From an uncultured Bacilli bacterium (GTDB lineage: Bacteria; Bacillota_I; Bacilli_A; RF39; UBA660): a stretch of 64,000 bases of DNA. The translations under genes and the position numbers were made by a program. The notes below the pieces were generated by a model. The model saw nothing but the letters and a program-made list of their open reading frames with translations, did not search any database and was not told the origin of the DNA. Shown piece after piece: positions 54,097 through 63,182 of the stretch (position 1 is the stretch's first letter; every line of letters begins with the position of its first letter). The DNA is taken from contig CANRAH010000005.1 in NCBI GenBank assembly GCA_947628565.1, positions 22,614 to 86,613 of the forward strand, written 5' to 3'.

Positions 54097-54767
54097 GATA
54101 AAATGTATCCTAATCCTTTTCTTGTATCTATTGCATCAACATAACCTATTTCTTTTAATTTATTTCGGAGTCTACTTATATTAACTGTTAAAGCATTTTC
54201 ATTAACATACTCTGAATTATCCCATAATGTTGTCATAAGTTCTTCTCGAGTTACAATTTTATTTTGATGATTTAATAAATAGGAAAAAATAATCATTTCG
54301 TTTTTCGTTAATTCTATTTCAATATCCTCTTTTTTAATTATTCCTTTTTGGGAATCAAATTTTAATTCTTTATAAATGAGTTCATTTCCATTTGTATTGT
54401 AATTTGTTTTTGTTCTTTTTAGTACTGCTCCAATTCTTAAAAGCAAAATATTAGGATTATATGGTTTAGTAATATAATCATCTGCACCATAAGAAATAGA
54501 TAATGCTTCATCCGTTTCTGAATTAATACTTGTAACCATAATAACAGGAATATTAGATTCTTTCCTTAAATTTTGTAATAATGCCTCTCCATTTATAAAA
54601 GGTATATTTATATCAAGTAAAATTAAATCTGGAGATACTTCTAATATTTCATTTAAAGCATTTTTAAAATCTTTTAAAATAACCGCTTCATAATTATTAT
54701 TTTCTAAAAGTTTAGAAAGTTCATTACAGATTAATTTTTCATCTTCAATTATCATAATTTTACTCAT
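54093..54767 (-). CDS. bceR: BceR-type response regulator
   Basis: 224 aa from MSKIMIIEDEKL, after GTGGTGAAATAT. OmpR family: acidic pair EDE, phospho-Asp in LLLDINIPFINGE (about 52), switch residues in VTSINSETD and YITKPYNP, then a winged-helix DNA-binding domain (about 130-222) with VNISRLRNKLKEIG. Activates the adjacent bceAB operon when peptide antibiotic flux is sensed. Confidence 0.94.
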   Translation of the reverse strand: MSKIMIIEDEKLICNELSKLLENNNYEAVILKDFKNALNEILEVSPDLILLDINIPFINGEALLQNLRKESNIPVIMVTSINSETDEALSISYGADDYITKPYNPNILLLRIGAVLKRTKTNYNTNGNELIYKELKFDSQKGIIKKEDIEIELTKNEMIIFSYLLNHQNKIVTREELMTTLWDNSEYVNENALTVNISRLRNKLKEIGYVDAIDTRKGLGYILS

Positions 54768-54792
54768 ATATTTCACCACATTTCTCTTTATT

Positions 54793-54839
54793 ATTATACC
54801 ATGAATAAGGTTTATTTAACCTTACAGTTTTGTAACATT
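54793..54839 (-). promoter_or_regulatory. bceRS promoter with BceR box
   Basis: Core palindrome TTACAAAACTGTAA (54822-54835) lies 23 bp before a TATAAT -10 (54793-54798). No good -35 is present, which fits an activator-dependent start. Same motif as upstream of bceAB, so the system probably also controls itself. Confidence 0.65.
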
Positions 54840-54935
54840 GGGAAATCAAGTTTTATTATATTTAATTATAGAACTATTAAGTTATAAAATAAAAAAGACT
54901 ATCGATTTTTTACTTGATAATCTATATAATTTACG

Positions 54936-55823
54936 TTATATTTTTTGTACTTTTTGAATCCAATCTTCAACCAACGTTGAAGAAATATTTAAATTATTGT
55001 CTTTTCCTGTACCCATTTCTAGATCAGGTTTTGTTTTTGCGTGATAATCTGATCCACCAGAAATATATTTGTGATATTTTTTTGCTAATTGTTTAATTAT
55101 TTCACGTTCTTCAGAAGAAAATAAAGGATACTCTGCTTCGATTCCATCTAATTTTGTCGTTATTAAAATTTTTTCTATTGTGTTTTTTTTATCCTCAAAA
55201 GGATATACAAATGGATGGGCTAAAAAGGCTAATCCTCCTGCTTCATGAATCCTATTAATAGTTTCTTCTAGAGACAAATATTCTTTAGTTTCATCATAGT
55301 AAAAAATACTATTCTTATTACTAGTATGCATTCTATAAAAATTTATAGGAGTAAAATTTCCATATTTTTTAATTAGCTCTTCATTTTCTTCATAATTTAA
55401 AATTTCTTTTGCAACTACGTAGGATGCCCATTGTTTTTCAGGATTTTTTTTATCAATATATAAATTTTTTTCATTATATTTAAATCCTAGTTTTTTAATC
55501 GTATTCTTTAAAGTTTTTAGAGTTTTTACTTGCAATTTTTTTTGATCAATTTTATGAATTTTTAATTTTTTATAATCAATTCCATAAGCTAATACTTCAA
55601 TAGGAACTCCATTATAAATTGTTTTAAGCTCTGATCCTGGAATGATAACACCTGAAAAATTTTTTCTTAAATTTGGATGAGTCTCTAATTCTTCATAAGC
55701 AGCGATTTGATCGTGATCAGTTATTGATATTATTTCAAGTTTTTTATTTTCCGCTTTATGTAAGAGTTCATATAAGGTATCCGTGCCATCAGAATATTTA
55801 GTATGCATATGTAAATCTATCAC
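54936..55823 (-). CDS. PHP-domain phosphoesterase
   Basis: 295 aa. Metal ligands in order: HMHTKYSDG (about 4-12), TDHDQI (about 35), GSELKT (about 64), LAHPFVYP (about 200) and GGSDYHAKTK (about 262). This is the TrpH/nucleoside 3',5'-bisphosphatase-like class. Cytoplasmic; substrate likely a small phosphoester or oligonucleotide. Monocistronic. Confidence 0.92.
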   Translation of the reverse strand: MIDLHMHTKYSDGTDTLYELLHKAENKKLEIISITDHDQIAAYEELETHPNLRKNFSGVIIPGSELKTIYNGVPIEVLAYGIDYKKLKIHKIDQKKLQVKTLKTLKNTIKKLGFKYNEKNLYIDKKNPEKQWASYVVAKEILNYEENEELIKKYGNFTPINFYRMHTSNKNSIFYYDETKEYLSLEETINRIHEAGGLAFLAHPFVYPFEDKKNTIEKILITTKLDGIEAEYPLFSSEEREIIKQLAKKYHKYISGGSDYHAKTKPDLEMGTGKDNNLNISSTLVEDWIQKVQKI

Positions 55824-56258
55824 TTTATTTCCTTCTTTCTAATTACTTTATATTCATATAATTACATCTTTATACTTCTATAAATTGTATTATATTTATA
55901 TGCTTGCTTTAACAATCTTTTAACATTCTATAATATATATTATATCATATATTATTGTTTTTGATGATTAAAAGCATTATTTTATAAAAATTAAAAAGCT
56001 CTGTAATTTCAAGTAAAATACAAAAATGAGAGGACTTTCGCTCTCTCTTCAGGAGTGGTTAGTATTCACGCACTTCTAAGTTTATTTAAATACTGTTACC
56101 TTTATTTTAAATCTTTTAAAATTAGTTATTTAATATAATTATTAATAAAAGTTTAAAATTTTGGTAGTTGAGAATTAATCTTAACTATCTTTTTTATGAC
56201 AGGATGACAATAGTAGTGATGTAGTTCTAACAATTTTCATATTATTACTTATATTATC
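55824..56258. other. 435-bp gap holding one recurrent unit
   Basis: Contains the recurrent hairpin unit at 56020-56095; the rest is AT-rich and I see no ORF or promoter that I would defend. Confidence 0.5.
56020..56095 (-). repeat. Recurrent terminator unit, copy at 56.0 kb
   Basis: GAGAG-GCGAAAG-type hairpin (56027-56047) with CATTTTTG on the minus strand, beside CTTCAGGAG and a partial ACTTCTAAGTTTATTTAAAT block. Confidence 0.6.
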
Positions 56259-56774
56259 TTATATATCCCTTAATTGTTCAAAAAGACTTAATCTTTCTTC
56301 TCTAAATACTGTTGAATCATCTTTGGATTTTATCATATCTATTACATTATCAATATCAAACCATTTTACTTCTGATAATTCTTCTTTTTGAATTATAAAA
56401 TCCTTTTCATTTAAATTTGATTTTGCATAATAAAAATAAGTAATATGTGAATTTGAATCTCTTATTGTAAATTCTCTTTCTGCAAATGGTTTTAAATCAT
56501 TTGTAGTAATATCTATACCAACCTCTTCTTTTACCTCTCTTAAGGCTGCTGACTCTAAACTCTCTCCTGCATCTACGTGTCCTGCACATAGAGCCCATTT
56601 ATTTGGATTAAATCTTTTATTAGCACTTCTTTTTTGAAGTAACACTTGTTTTTTATCATTAATTATAAAAACTGCAACTTCATTATGTAACAAATTTTTG
56701 TCATGTGCTTCTTCTTTATCCATAATTTGTCCTGTAAAATTACCATCTTTATCAACTATTTCTATTAATTCCAT
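56259..56774 (-). CDS. NUDIX hydrolase, Idi-like
   Basis: 171 aa. Complete Nudix box: GHVDAGESLESAALREVKEE at about residues 66-85, followed by VGI. The N-terminus ELIEIVDKDGNFTGQIMDKE matches the YfcD/isopentenyl-diphosphate-isomerase-like Nudix group. Substrate unknown, probably a nucleoside diphosphate derivative. 32 bp downstream of the Fic remnant. Confidence 0.92.
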   Translation of the reverse strand: MELIEIVDKDGNFTGQIMDKEEAHDKNLLHNEVAVFIINDKKQVLLQKRSANKRFNPNKWALCAGHVDAGESLESAALREVKEEVGIDITTNDLKPFAEREFTIRDSNSHITYFYYAKSNLNEKDFIIQKEELSEVKWFDIDNVIDMIKSKDDSTVFREERLSLFEQLRDI

Positions 56775-56805
56775 AAGATTTATTTTCTCCTTCCAAACAT
56801 TTCTT

Positions 56806-57400
56806 TTAATCTTTTCCTACAAAAACATTATAAATTTTATTATAGCGATATCCTAATTTTGCATGGGTAAAGTCTTTAACTAAAATACCAAGTTCTTCTA
56901 ATTTATCAATTAATGTAGACACAGTATTTCTTGAAACTCCAGATTCTTCTTCAATTTCTTTTTTGGTAAATACAATTTGATGAATGATTGCAGACATTAT
57001 TCTATAAATTGCATTACTGCTTAATTTTTCTATTAATTGCATATCTTCTTCGTAAATTTTTTGAATTATATTAATTTTTGCAATATTACTATTACATTAT
57101 CCTATTATACATTGAAGAAAAAAATTTAATAAACCCTAACATATTACCTTTACGACTTTCATTCAAAAGCTTATGATAACTTGGTTTATATAATTCTATT
57201 ACTTTGGAAAGAAATAGTATTGGTTCTTCATCTGTAAGTAATGCAAGCTGTATAGGTATTAAAGCTCTTCCTAATATTCCATTTCCATCTAAAAATGGAT
57301 GTATTTATTCAAATTGATAATGAATTATAGCTATTTTTATCAAATCTGGTGTATCAATTTCTTCATTATTGATAAATAATTGAGAGTATTTATATTAATT
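56806..57400 (-). pseudogene. Decayed Fic-family protein gene
   Basis: The 5' part reads IIHYQFE-stop-IHPFLDGNGILGRALIPIQL, i.e. the Fic loop HPFxDGNGR with an in-frame TAA and Arg changed. A later frameshift separates this from an intact C-terminal winged-helix piece (SNIAKINIIQKIYEEDMQLI, then FTKKEIEEESGVSRNTVSTL) that still forms a 78-codon ORF (56806-57042). Fic enzymes AMPylate targets; this one cannot. Confidence 0.8.
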
Positions 57401-57500
57401 AATATAGGTTAATCCACTAAACTAATTATAACACACTTTTTATTATATTTATTATTTTAGTATTAAATATACATTTTATAGTTTCTTTGCAGCCTTATAA

Positions 57501-57545
57501 AAACAAAAATGCTAGATCTTTCGACCTAGCTTGGGGGCATCAAAG
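57501..57545 (-). terminator. Recurrent terminator unit, copy at 57.5 kb
   Basis: GCTAGGTC-GAAA-GATCTAGC hairpin (57511-57530) preceded by GCCCCCAA and followed by ATTTTTG on the minus strand. It lies about 200 bp after the kinase-like gene. Confidence 0.7.
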
Positions 57546-57729
57546 TTTCGTACCTTTTTTATTTTTTTTATAACAATTTTATTTATTTTTAACCGAATTT
57601 TAATCTTTTATTTCATTTCAGATTAAATCGAATTCTTAAATTTTTAGAAATTTGCCACCCAATTGTAATTTTTCTATTTTTCTAACAAAAGATTATCAAT
57701 TTCTTTATAATATTATTCAATAAAATTTA

Positions 57730-58434
57730 TTATTTTTTGATATTTTTAATATTTTTTATATATTCTAATATTGCATTGGCTGTTTCTTCTACACCGATTG
57801 AAGAATCTATAAGTAAATCATAGTTTTTATAGTTTCCCCATGTTTTACCTGAAATTAATTTATAGTAAGCAGCTCTGTTTTTGTCTGATTTATTCATATT
57901 TTTTACTGCGTCTTTTTCTGAATCACCGTACATCTCTTGTAGTTTCTTTACTTTGTATTCTTCATCAGCATAAATAAATATTCTTACTAGATTTTTATTA
58001 TCTTTTAATACATAATCAGCAGCACGACCTACTATTACGCAAGAACCATGCTCAGCAATTTTACTAATAATTTTGTCTTGTGCTTTAATAGCATATTTCA
58101 CGGGTGATGTTGTTAAATATAAGTCATGCCATACATCTTTGGTAGAATTAATTTTAGAAACAAATTCTTTATCTAAACCACTTTCTTTAGCTGCTAAAGC
58201 TGTTAACTCTTTATAATAGTATGGAATATTAAGTTTTTTCGCTACTACTTCACCAATATATTTACCAGCCGATCCATGTTCTCTTGAAATAGTTATAATT
58301 ACACCAGGTTTTGATGGTTTAATAACTACTTGTTCTTTATCGTTAATTGTTATACTAGGTAATTTTTTAAAGAATAAAATTGTTAAAGTACCTGATATTA
58401 TCATTCCAATAAAATCTGCTATTGGAGCAGCCAT
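57730..58434 (-). CDS. Cytidylate-kinase-like domain protein, split from MATE by a frameshift
   Basis: 234 aa. P-loop nucleotide kinase of the cytidylate_kin2 type: ITISREHGSAGKYIGEVVAK (about 47-66), YYYKELTALAAKESGL, SCVIVGRAADYVL, then RIFIYADEEYKVK. The first 28 residues (MAAPIADFIGMIISGTLTIL) are the last membrane helix of a MATE transporter, not part of a kinase. The ORF overlaps the MATE stop by 16 bp. Likely the C-terminal half of a MATE-kinase fusion. Confidence 0.85.
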   Translation of the reverse strand: MAAPIADFIGMIISGTLTILFFKKLPSITINDKEQVVIKPSKPGVIITISREHGSAGKYIGEVVAKKLNIPYYYKELTALAAKESGLDKEFVSKINSTKDVWHDLYLTTSPVKYAIKAQDKIISKIAEHGSCVIVGRAADYVLKDNKNLVRIFIYADEEYKVKKLQEMYGDSEKDAVKNMNKSDKNRAAYYKLISGKTWGNYKNYDLLIDSSIGVEETANAILEYIKNIKNIKK

Positions 58435-59714
58435 AATGGACCTGTTACTCCCATAAATCTAGGTAATATTATGACTAATGGAACAAAGAAAACAATATCA
58501 CGACATAGGGATACAATAGCTGATTTTAAAGGTTCACCAACTGCTTGGAAGAATATAGAAATTACTTTTATTAAACAGGTGAATGTTACTAACATTAGAA
58601 AAATTCTGAATGTTTTAATAGCAAATTCCATATAAAGATTATCAGATGTGCCAAACATTTTAATAATAATCTCAGGGCATAATTCAAACACGATAGTTGA
58701 TAAGATCCCCACTATAATAGTAGCAATGATTACTAACTTAAATGTCTCTTTAACTCTATTATACTTTTTAGCACCATAATTATATCCAAGTATTGGTTGT
58801 GCTCCTAAAACAATACCTACTACAATATTTATTACAATACTAAATACTTTCATACATATACCAATAGTTGCAATAGGTATATCAGCCCCGTATTTACTTA
58901 AAGCACCATACTTTGCTAACATAATATTACAAACTAATGAAATAACAACAATCGACATTTGAGTAATAAATGTTGATACTCCAAGTTTAATAACATTACT
59001 AAACACTTCAAAATTAATTTTAAAACTTTCTCTATTTAGTTTGAATGTTTTTGTTCTAAAAAAGTAAATTACTGAAAGAATGAATGATGCAATTTGTCCT
59101 ATTATAGTAGCCCAAGCTGCTCCTGCTATTCCCCAATTAAATCCAAATATAAATATTGGATCTAGTATTATATTTAAAATTGCTCCAAGTAATGTGGCTG
59201 CCATAGAAAATTTAGGTGATCCATCGGCACGTATTACACTATTTACAGAATTAGCAAGCATATAAAATGGTATGCCTAGTAAAATTATTTTAAAATAATC
59301 TCTTGCTAAATTAATTGTTACATCACTTGCCCCAAAACCGTATAAAAGTTTATCCATAAAGAAGTAACCTAATATCATAAATATTATACTTACTATAAAC
59401 GTTACTAAAATACTATTCCCAATTGATTTATGAGAATTTTTAGTATCATTTCTTCCTTGACATAAAGATAAATATGCTGCTGAGCCGTCGCCGAAGCACC
59501 AAGCAAAAGCTACAGCAATAATCGTTATTGGATATACTACCGTTGTTGCAGCATTACCTAAATAACCAACACTACTATTCCCAACAAATATTTGATCAAC
59601 TATATTATATAAAGAACTAATAAGTAGTGATAAAATGCAGGGAATAGAAAACTTAAATAATAATTTAGAAACTTTTTCTTGTCCTAAATATTTATTGTCG
59701 TTTTGATTTTCCAT
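58419..59714 (-). CDS. MATE family efflux transporter (C-terminus frameshifted)
   Basis: 431 aa with 11 readable helices. MATE blocks: LLFKFSIPCILSLLISSLYN, DQIFVGNSSVGYLGNAATTV, FAWCFGDGSAAYLSLCQGR in the first half and the repeat of this pattern in the second. It ends GPLWLLQ, whereas one added base gives GPLW-x-APIADF and continues through helix 12 into the kinase domain. Drug/Na+ or H+ antiporter. The mRNA leader carries a terminator. Confidence 0.9.
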   Translation of the reverse strand: MENQNDNKYLGQEKVSKLLFKFSIPCILSLLISSLYNIVDQIFVGNSSVGYLGNAATTVVYPITIIAVAFAWCFGDGSAAYLSLCQGRNDTKNSHKSIGNSILVTFIVSIIFMILGYFFMDKLLYGFGASDVTINLARDYFKIILLGIPFYMLANSVNSVIRADGSPKFSMAATLLGAILNIILDPIFIFGFNWGIAGAAWATIIGQIASFILSVIYFFRTKTFKLNRESFKINFEVFSNVIKLGVSTFITQMSIVVISLVCNIMLAKYGALSKYGADIPIATIGICMKVFSIVINIVVGIVLGAQPILGYNYGAKKYNRVKETFKLVIIATIIVGILSTIVFELCPEIIIKMFGTSDNLYMEFAIKTFRIFLMLVTFTCLIKVISIFFQAVGEPLKSAIVSLCRDIVFFVPLVIILPRFMGVTGPLWLLQ

Positions 59715-59735
59715 TTTCTCCTCCTTCTATGTTAA

Positions 59736-59808
59736 TCACAGCCTTATTGCAAAAAATAAACGTATAAGAGTGTAAGTTCTTATACGCTTAAAGCTGTGAC
59801 CGACTTAA
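59736..59808 (-). promoter_or_regulatory. MATE mRNA leader with attenuator hairpins
   Basis: A terminator hairpin AGCGTATAAGA / TCTTATACGTTT followed by ATTTTTTG (59750-59790) is enclosed by an outer stem UCACAGC (59793-59799) with GCUGUGA (59736-59742). It lies between the promoter and the GGAGGAG ribosome site. Such a leader suggests termination control by a ligand, antibiotic or protein; no known riboswitch was recognised. Confidence 0.6.
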
Positions 59809-59810
59809 TA

Positions 59811-59839
59811 AGTATATAACATTTTAAAAATTTTTTCAA
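59811..59839 (-). promoter_or_regulatory. Promoter of MATE gene
   Basis: -35 TTGAAA (59834-59839), 17-bp spacer, -10 TATACT (59811-59816). Confidence 0.65.
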
Positions 59840-60079
59840 ACTATTTTTTCTTTTTGTTCTTTTTCTTTTTTTCTTTTTTAAATTCTTTCAACTATTATAA
59901 TATTGTTTTCACTTTTATCTACTTATTATGTTATTTATAAAATTATTTGTAATTTGTATTATTTTTTTAGTAAATCTCTTCAAGTATCAATACTCTTTTT
60001 GTTTTATCTTATCATTTGATTTGAGTTGTTTTCTAAATATTAATAAATATTAATTAAACTATTACAAATTAAATATAAC

Positions 60080-60260
60080 AAAAATGAGCCAGCTTTCGCT
60101 GACTCTTCAGGGGCAAACTGAAATCACACACTCCTAAATTTAAATATTTAAAAAATCTATGATTTTCAACAAAATAAAGTTTAAAACGAGACAATAAAAT
60201 TTAAACTAATATCAAAGAAAATTTAACTATGGGTGGTTAGATGGGTGATTGAACTACCCG
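60080..60260. repeat. Recurrent terminator/AT-rich unit, copy 4 (R3)
   Basis: GAGCCAGC-TTTC-GCTGACTC hairpin (60086-60105), CTTCAGGGGCAAACTGAAAT, and the AT-rich block with ACACACTCCTAAATTTAAAT. Longest copy; continues to a GGGTGGTT/GAACTACCC inverted motif right before the 131-codon ORF. Confidence 0.7.
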
Positions 60261-60278
60261 ATTAGAAAGAGGTGTTTT

Positions 60279-60674
60279 ATGTTATTAAGTAATAATACTA
60301 ATAAAGTAATTGATTTATTAAATATGTATGATAATTTAAATGATGTTGATAAAATAAAATTATCAATATATCTATTAGAAAATAAAAATTTTATTTGCAG
60401 TTTCAACATTAATGAATTAATTATACTATTAAAAGAAATATTAAATAATCTTGATATTAACTATAATAAAACCATTGTAAATTTTAATAAATACAAACAT
60501 TTAGTGTTTCTATCATCAAAATATTTAGAATTAAATAATGACGAGAAGAAAAGATTTATTATTGAAATGTTATTTAATATTTATGAAAATGATTTTAAAA
60601 TGAAAATAATTAATGAGAAAATAAATCAAGAACTAAATATATATGACTTTTATTATTCGTTACTAAACTATTAA
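60279..60674 (+). CDS. Hypothetical helical protein within R3
   Basis: 131 aa from MLLSNNTNKVID, chosen for its AGAGGTGTTTT site; an upstream frame extension lacks one. All-helical, extremely Asn/Ile/Leu/Lys rich, no membrane span or known motif. One of few plus-strand genes. It lies between the AT-rich repeat and a strong terminator that, at 45.5 kb, sit side by side with no ORF between, so it looks like a small insert or a gene lost from the other copy. Confidence 0.6.
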   Translation: MLLSNNTNKVIDLLNMYDNLNDVDKIKLSIYLLENKNFICSFNINELIILLKEILNNLDINYNKTIVNFNKYKHLVFLSSKYLELNNDEKKRFIIEMLFNIYENDFKMKIINEKINQELNIYDFYYSLLNY

Positions 60675-60679
60675 ATAAT

Positions 60680-60719
60680 ACCCAGTAGTAGTAATTCTAC
60701 TACTGGGTATATTTTTTTT
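60680..60719 (+). terminator. Terminator of 131-aa ORF
   Basis: 12-bp perfect stem ACCCAGTAGTAG / CTACTACTGGGT followed by ATATTTTTTTTA on the plus strand. Confidence 0.85.
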
Positions 60720-60740
60720 ATTTATATAAATTTTAATGCA

Positions 60741-61763
60741 CTACTGAATAGTAAATTCAACTGCTACATTATAACTTTTACTTTCCCCGTTATTATTTCT
60801 ATAATCAACATTCTTTATAATTCTATATGTTCCACTTGACAAACTGCCATAACCATTTTCCCAATTTAAATCTATTTCTTTTGTTTCACCTGGTTTAAGA
60901 TTAAATGCTGGTAGTGTAAAACTTAAATCAACATTTATTTTATACCACTTGTCATTTAGTTTTATCTCCATCTGGAATGGATTTCCATATTGATAAATTT
61001 TATTACTATTGTTTTTTAATAATAATGTAGCACCTGTGCTAGTTAATGTCTTATTTTTAATAGTTAGTACAACATCATTATTTGATGTTATTTCAGTTAA
61101 AGATTCTTCACCAATATCAAATTTATTTTTAGTTATTTCATTAACATTTTTTAAATTAAATGTTTTTATAATTTCAAATGCTTCATTATCACTAGTTTCA
61201 TAATTTATAAAAGCAATATTTTCATCTATATCAGAAAAAGATATATCACCCCACATATTGCTACCATCATAGTAACCAATATTAGCAATTTTTCCATTAT
61301 TTAAAGTTAAATTTCGTGTTTCTCTTCCTGTAGCGCAAACCTCAAAACCTTTATCATAATAATATAAAACAAAATAATTTTCTTCATTTTCTTTATAAAT
61401 TTTTAAACCAAATTTATAATTATTTTCTAAAGATAATCCTTCATATTTCCAGTCTTTAGGAATATTTAGTTCTATAACTTTATTTTCAATTACTTTAGAG
61501 TAATTTATTATTTGATTTTTATTTTCTTCAATAGAACAAGCAAATTTTGTTCCTTTCCAAGTTGTAACTTTTTCATTATTATTACAATAATAATGATTTA
61601 CAAATAATCCTTTGTCAATATATTTTACATCACCATCTTTATAATCTTTTCTGATTTTAATAAATGGACTATTATCAAATATTTTAGCCTGTAAAGTATC
61701 AAGCATAATAATTCCTACCAAAGCACCTAGAACAATTAAAGTAATTTTTAGACCTTTTTTCAT
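60741..61763 (-). CDS. Membrane-anchored protein with C-terminal Ig-like domain
   Basis: 340 aa. N-terminal anchor (about 6-27: ITLIVLGALVGIIMLDTLQA). Middle region not recognised, with three Cys residues outside. C-terminal Ig-like domain (about 230-338: NNDVVLTIKNKTLTSTGATL, NPFQMEIKLNDKWYKI, GETKEIDLNWENGYG, SGTYRIIKNV) of the Big_14-like type seen in Firmicute surface proteins. 13 bp downstream of a VanZ-family gene, so co-transcribed. Confidence 0.78.
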   Translation of the reverse strand: MKKGLKITLIVLGALVGIIMLDTLQAKIFDNSPFIKIRKDYKDGDVKYIDKGLFVNHYYCNNNEKVTTWKGTKFACSIEENKNQIINYSKVIENKVIELNIPKDWKYEGLSLENNYKFGLKIYKENEENYFVLYYYDKGFEVCATGRETRNLTLNNGKIANIGYYDGSNMWGDISFSDIDENIAFINYETSDNEAFEIIKTFNLKNVNEITKNKFDIGEESLTEITSNNDVVLTIKNKTLTSTGATLLLKNNSNKIYQYGNPFQMEIKLNDKWYKINVDLSFTLPAFNLKPGETKEIDLNWENGYGSLSSGTYRIIKNVDYRNNNGESKSYNVAVEFTIQ

Positions 61764-61775
61764 ATTCCCTCCACA

Positions 61776-63131
61776 TTATTTTAACTGATTATACTTAACT
61801 TTTAAATTTTCATCTACATTAACAGAATATTTATATGTACTTAATAAATTGTTATCATAATCTTCAAATGAAATATTAATATTAGTAGTTCCTGACATTT
61901 TAGGTACTAAATGTACTTTATAAATATATGTTGAATTTTCAAAATCATTTTCATAGTCATATTTTGTATCTAAAATGTTTTCATTATCAATTTTTACATT
62001 AATATTTGGACTTGAATATCCACCGTTAGAATCAGTAAGCACTTTGGGATTTAAAGTTATATATTGGTATTTATTTTCTTTAACATAATCAACTTTATAA
62101 AAATCTAATACTTCTAACATCCTATCAATAGAATAATTATACGTTTCATTTTTCATAAAATCTTTTACTAAATACTTTTCTTCATTATTAATAGTAGCAT
62201 ATACTTTATCACTTTTCATACAAGTAAAATAATAATTATATAATTCATCTTCATAAAATAAATCTAATGCTTGATCGCAAATCTCTTTTGATTCATCAAT
62301 TATAGTAATACTAGGATTATGAATTTTGTTATATTCATCATAATTATCATTATACAGTCTATTTCTAAATTTAACTAACATAACAGAACATAAAATAACA
62401 ACTAATATAGAAATAATAATTGTAATATAACTCTTTTTAGAAATTTTATTTTTTTCTAGTAAAAAGATATTTCTCATTAATTTATTTACATCTTTTATTT
62501 TTAAAATGAAATACATTAAAGTAGCTCCTGAAACATTTAATATAATATCATCTATATCAAATCTACCTGAAGCTGTTAATAATTGCATTATTTCTATTCC
62601 TAATACTATTAAAATATTTGTTATGAAAAAATTTTTAAATTTATTTTGTTTTTTAAATAATAAAGGAAGAAAGAAAGCCATAGGCATTAAAGCAATAAAA
62701 TTACCAAATAAATTAAGAAGTATTGTACGACTACTATACATACTATCAAATTCTTTTATAAATTCTATCATTGTTTTAAATGGAATTAAGTTAATAGAGT
62801 GTTTTAAAAAGTAAATAAATTCATCGCTAAACCAATTTATAATAGTTAAGCCATTTCTTCCCCACATATAGTCAAATAAAGTTAATGTAATAAGCAATAC
62901 TATATATAAAGCAAAGAAAATCCATAAATTTATTTTCATAGGTTTATTGTCTGATTTGACCTTTGATAATAATACCCCACCTAAATATAGGAATAGACAA
63001 CTTCCACATAATAGGAACAATCTACCAAACTCTGAAAAATGAAAATTTGGTATAAACTCTCCCATTAAATAGGCAAATCCAAATAAACAAGCTATAATAT
63101 ATAAAGCATTTGAAATATATCTTTTATTCAT
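61776..63131 (-). CDS. VanZ family protein with extracellular C-terminal domain
   Basis: 451 aa from MNKRYISNAL. Several membrane helices (about 10-260); the VanZ core has HSINLIPFKTMIEFIKEF, NLFGNFIALMPMAFFLP and GRFDIDDIILNVSGATLMYF. After a last helix (about 240-260) the C-terminal 190 residues are outside, Tyr/Asn rich and beta-like. Second VanZ protein of the window. Co-transcribed with the Ig-like gene. Confidence 0.88.
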   Translation of the reverse strand: MNKRYISNALYIIACLFGFAYLMGEFIPNFHFSEFGRLFLLCGSCLFLYLGGVLLSKVKSDNKPMKINLWIFFALYIVLLITLTLFDYMWGRNGLTIINWFSDEFIYFLKHSINLIPFKTMIEFIKEFDSMYSSRTILLNLFGNFIALMPMAFFLPLLFKKQNKFKNFFITNILIVLGIEIMQLLTASGRFDIDDIILNVSGATLMYFILKIKDVNKLMRNIFLLEKNKISKKSYITIIISILVVILCSVMLVKFRNRLYNDNYDEYNKIHNPSITIIDESKEICDQALDLFYEDELYNYYFTCMKSDKVYATINNEEKYLVKDFMKNETYNYSIDRMLEVLDFYKVDYVKENKYQYITLNPKVLTDSNGGYSSPNINVKIDNENILDTKYDYENDFENSTYIYKVHLVPKMSGTTNINISFEDYDNNLLSTYKYSVNVDENLKVKYNQLK

Positions 63132-63182
63132 ATTACATCTCACTTTCAAATTTATTATAGCAAAAGGAAAAGGAAAAATATA

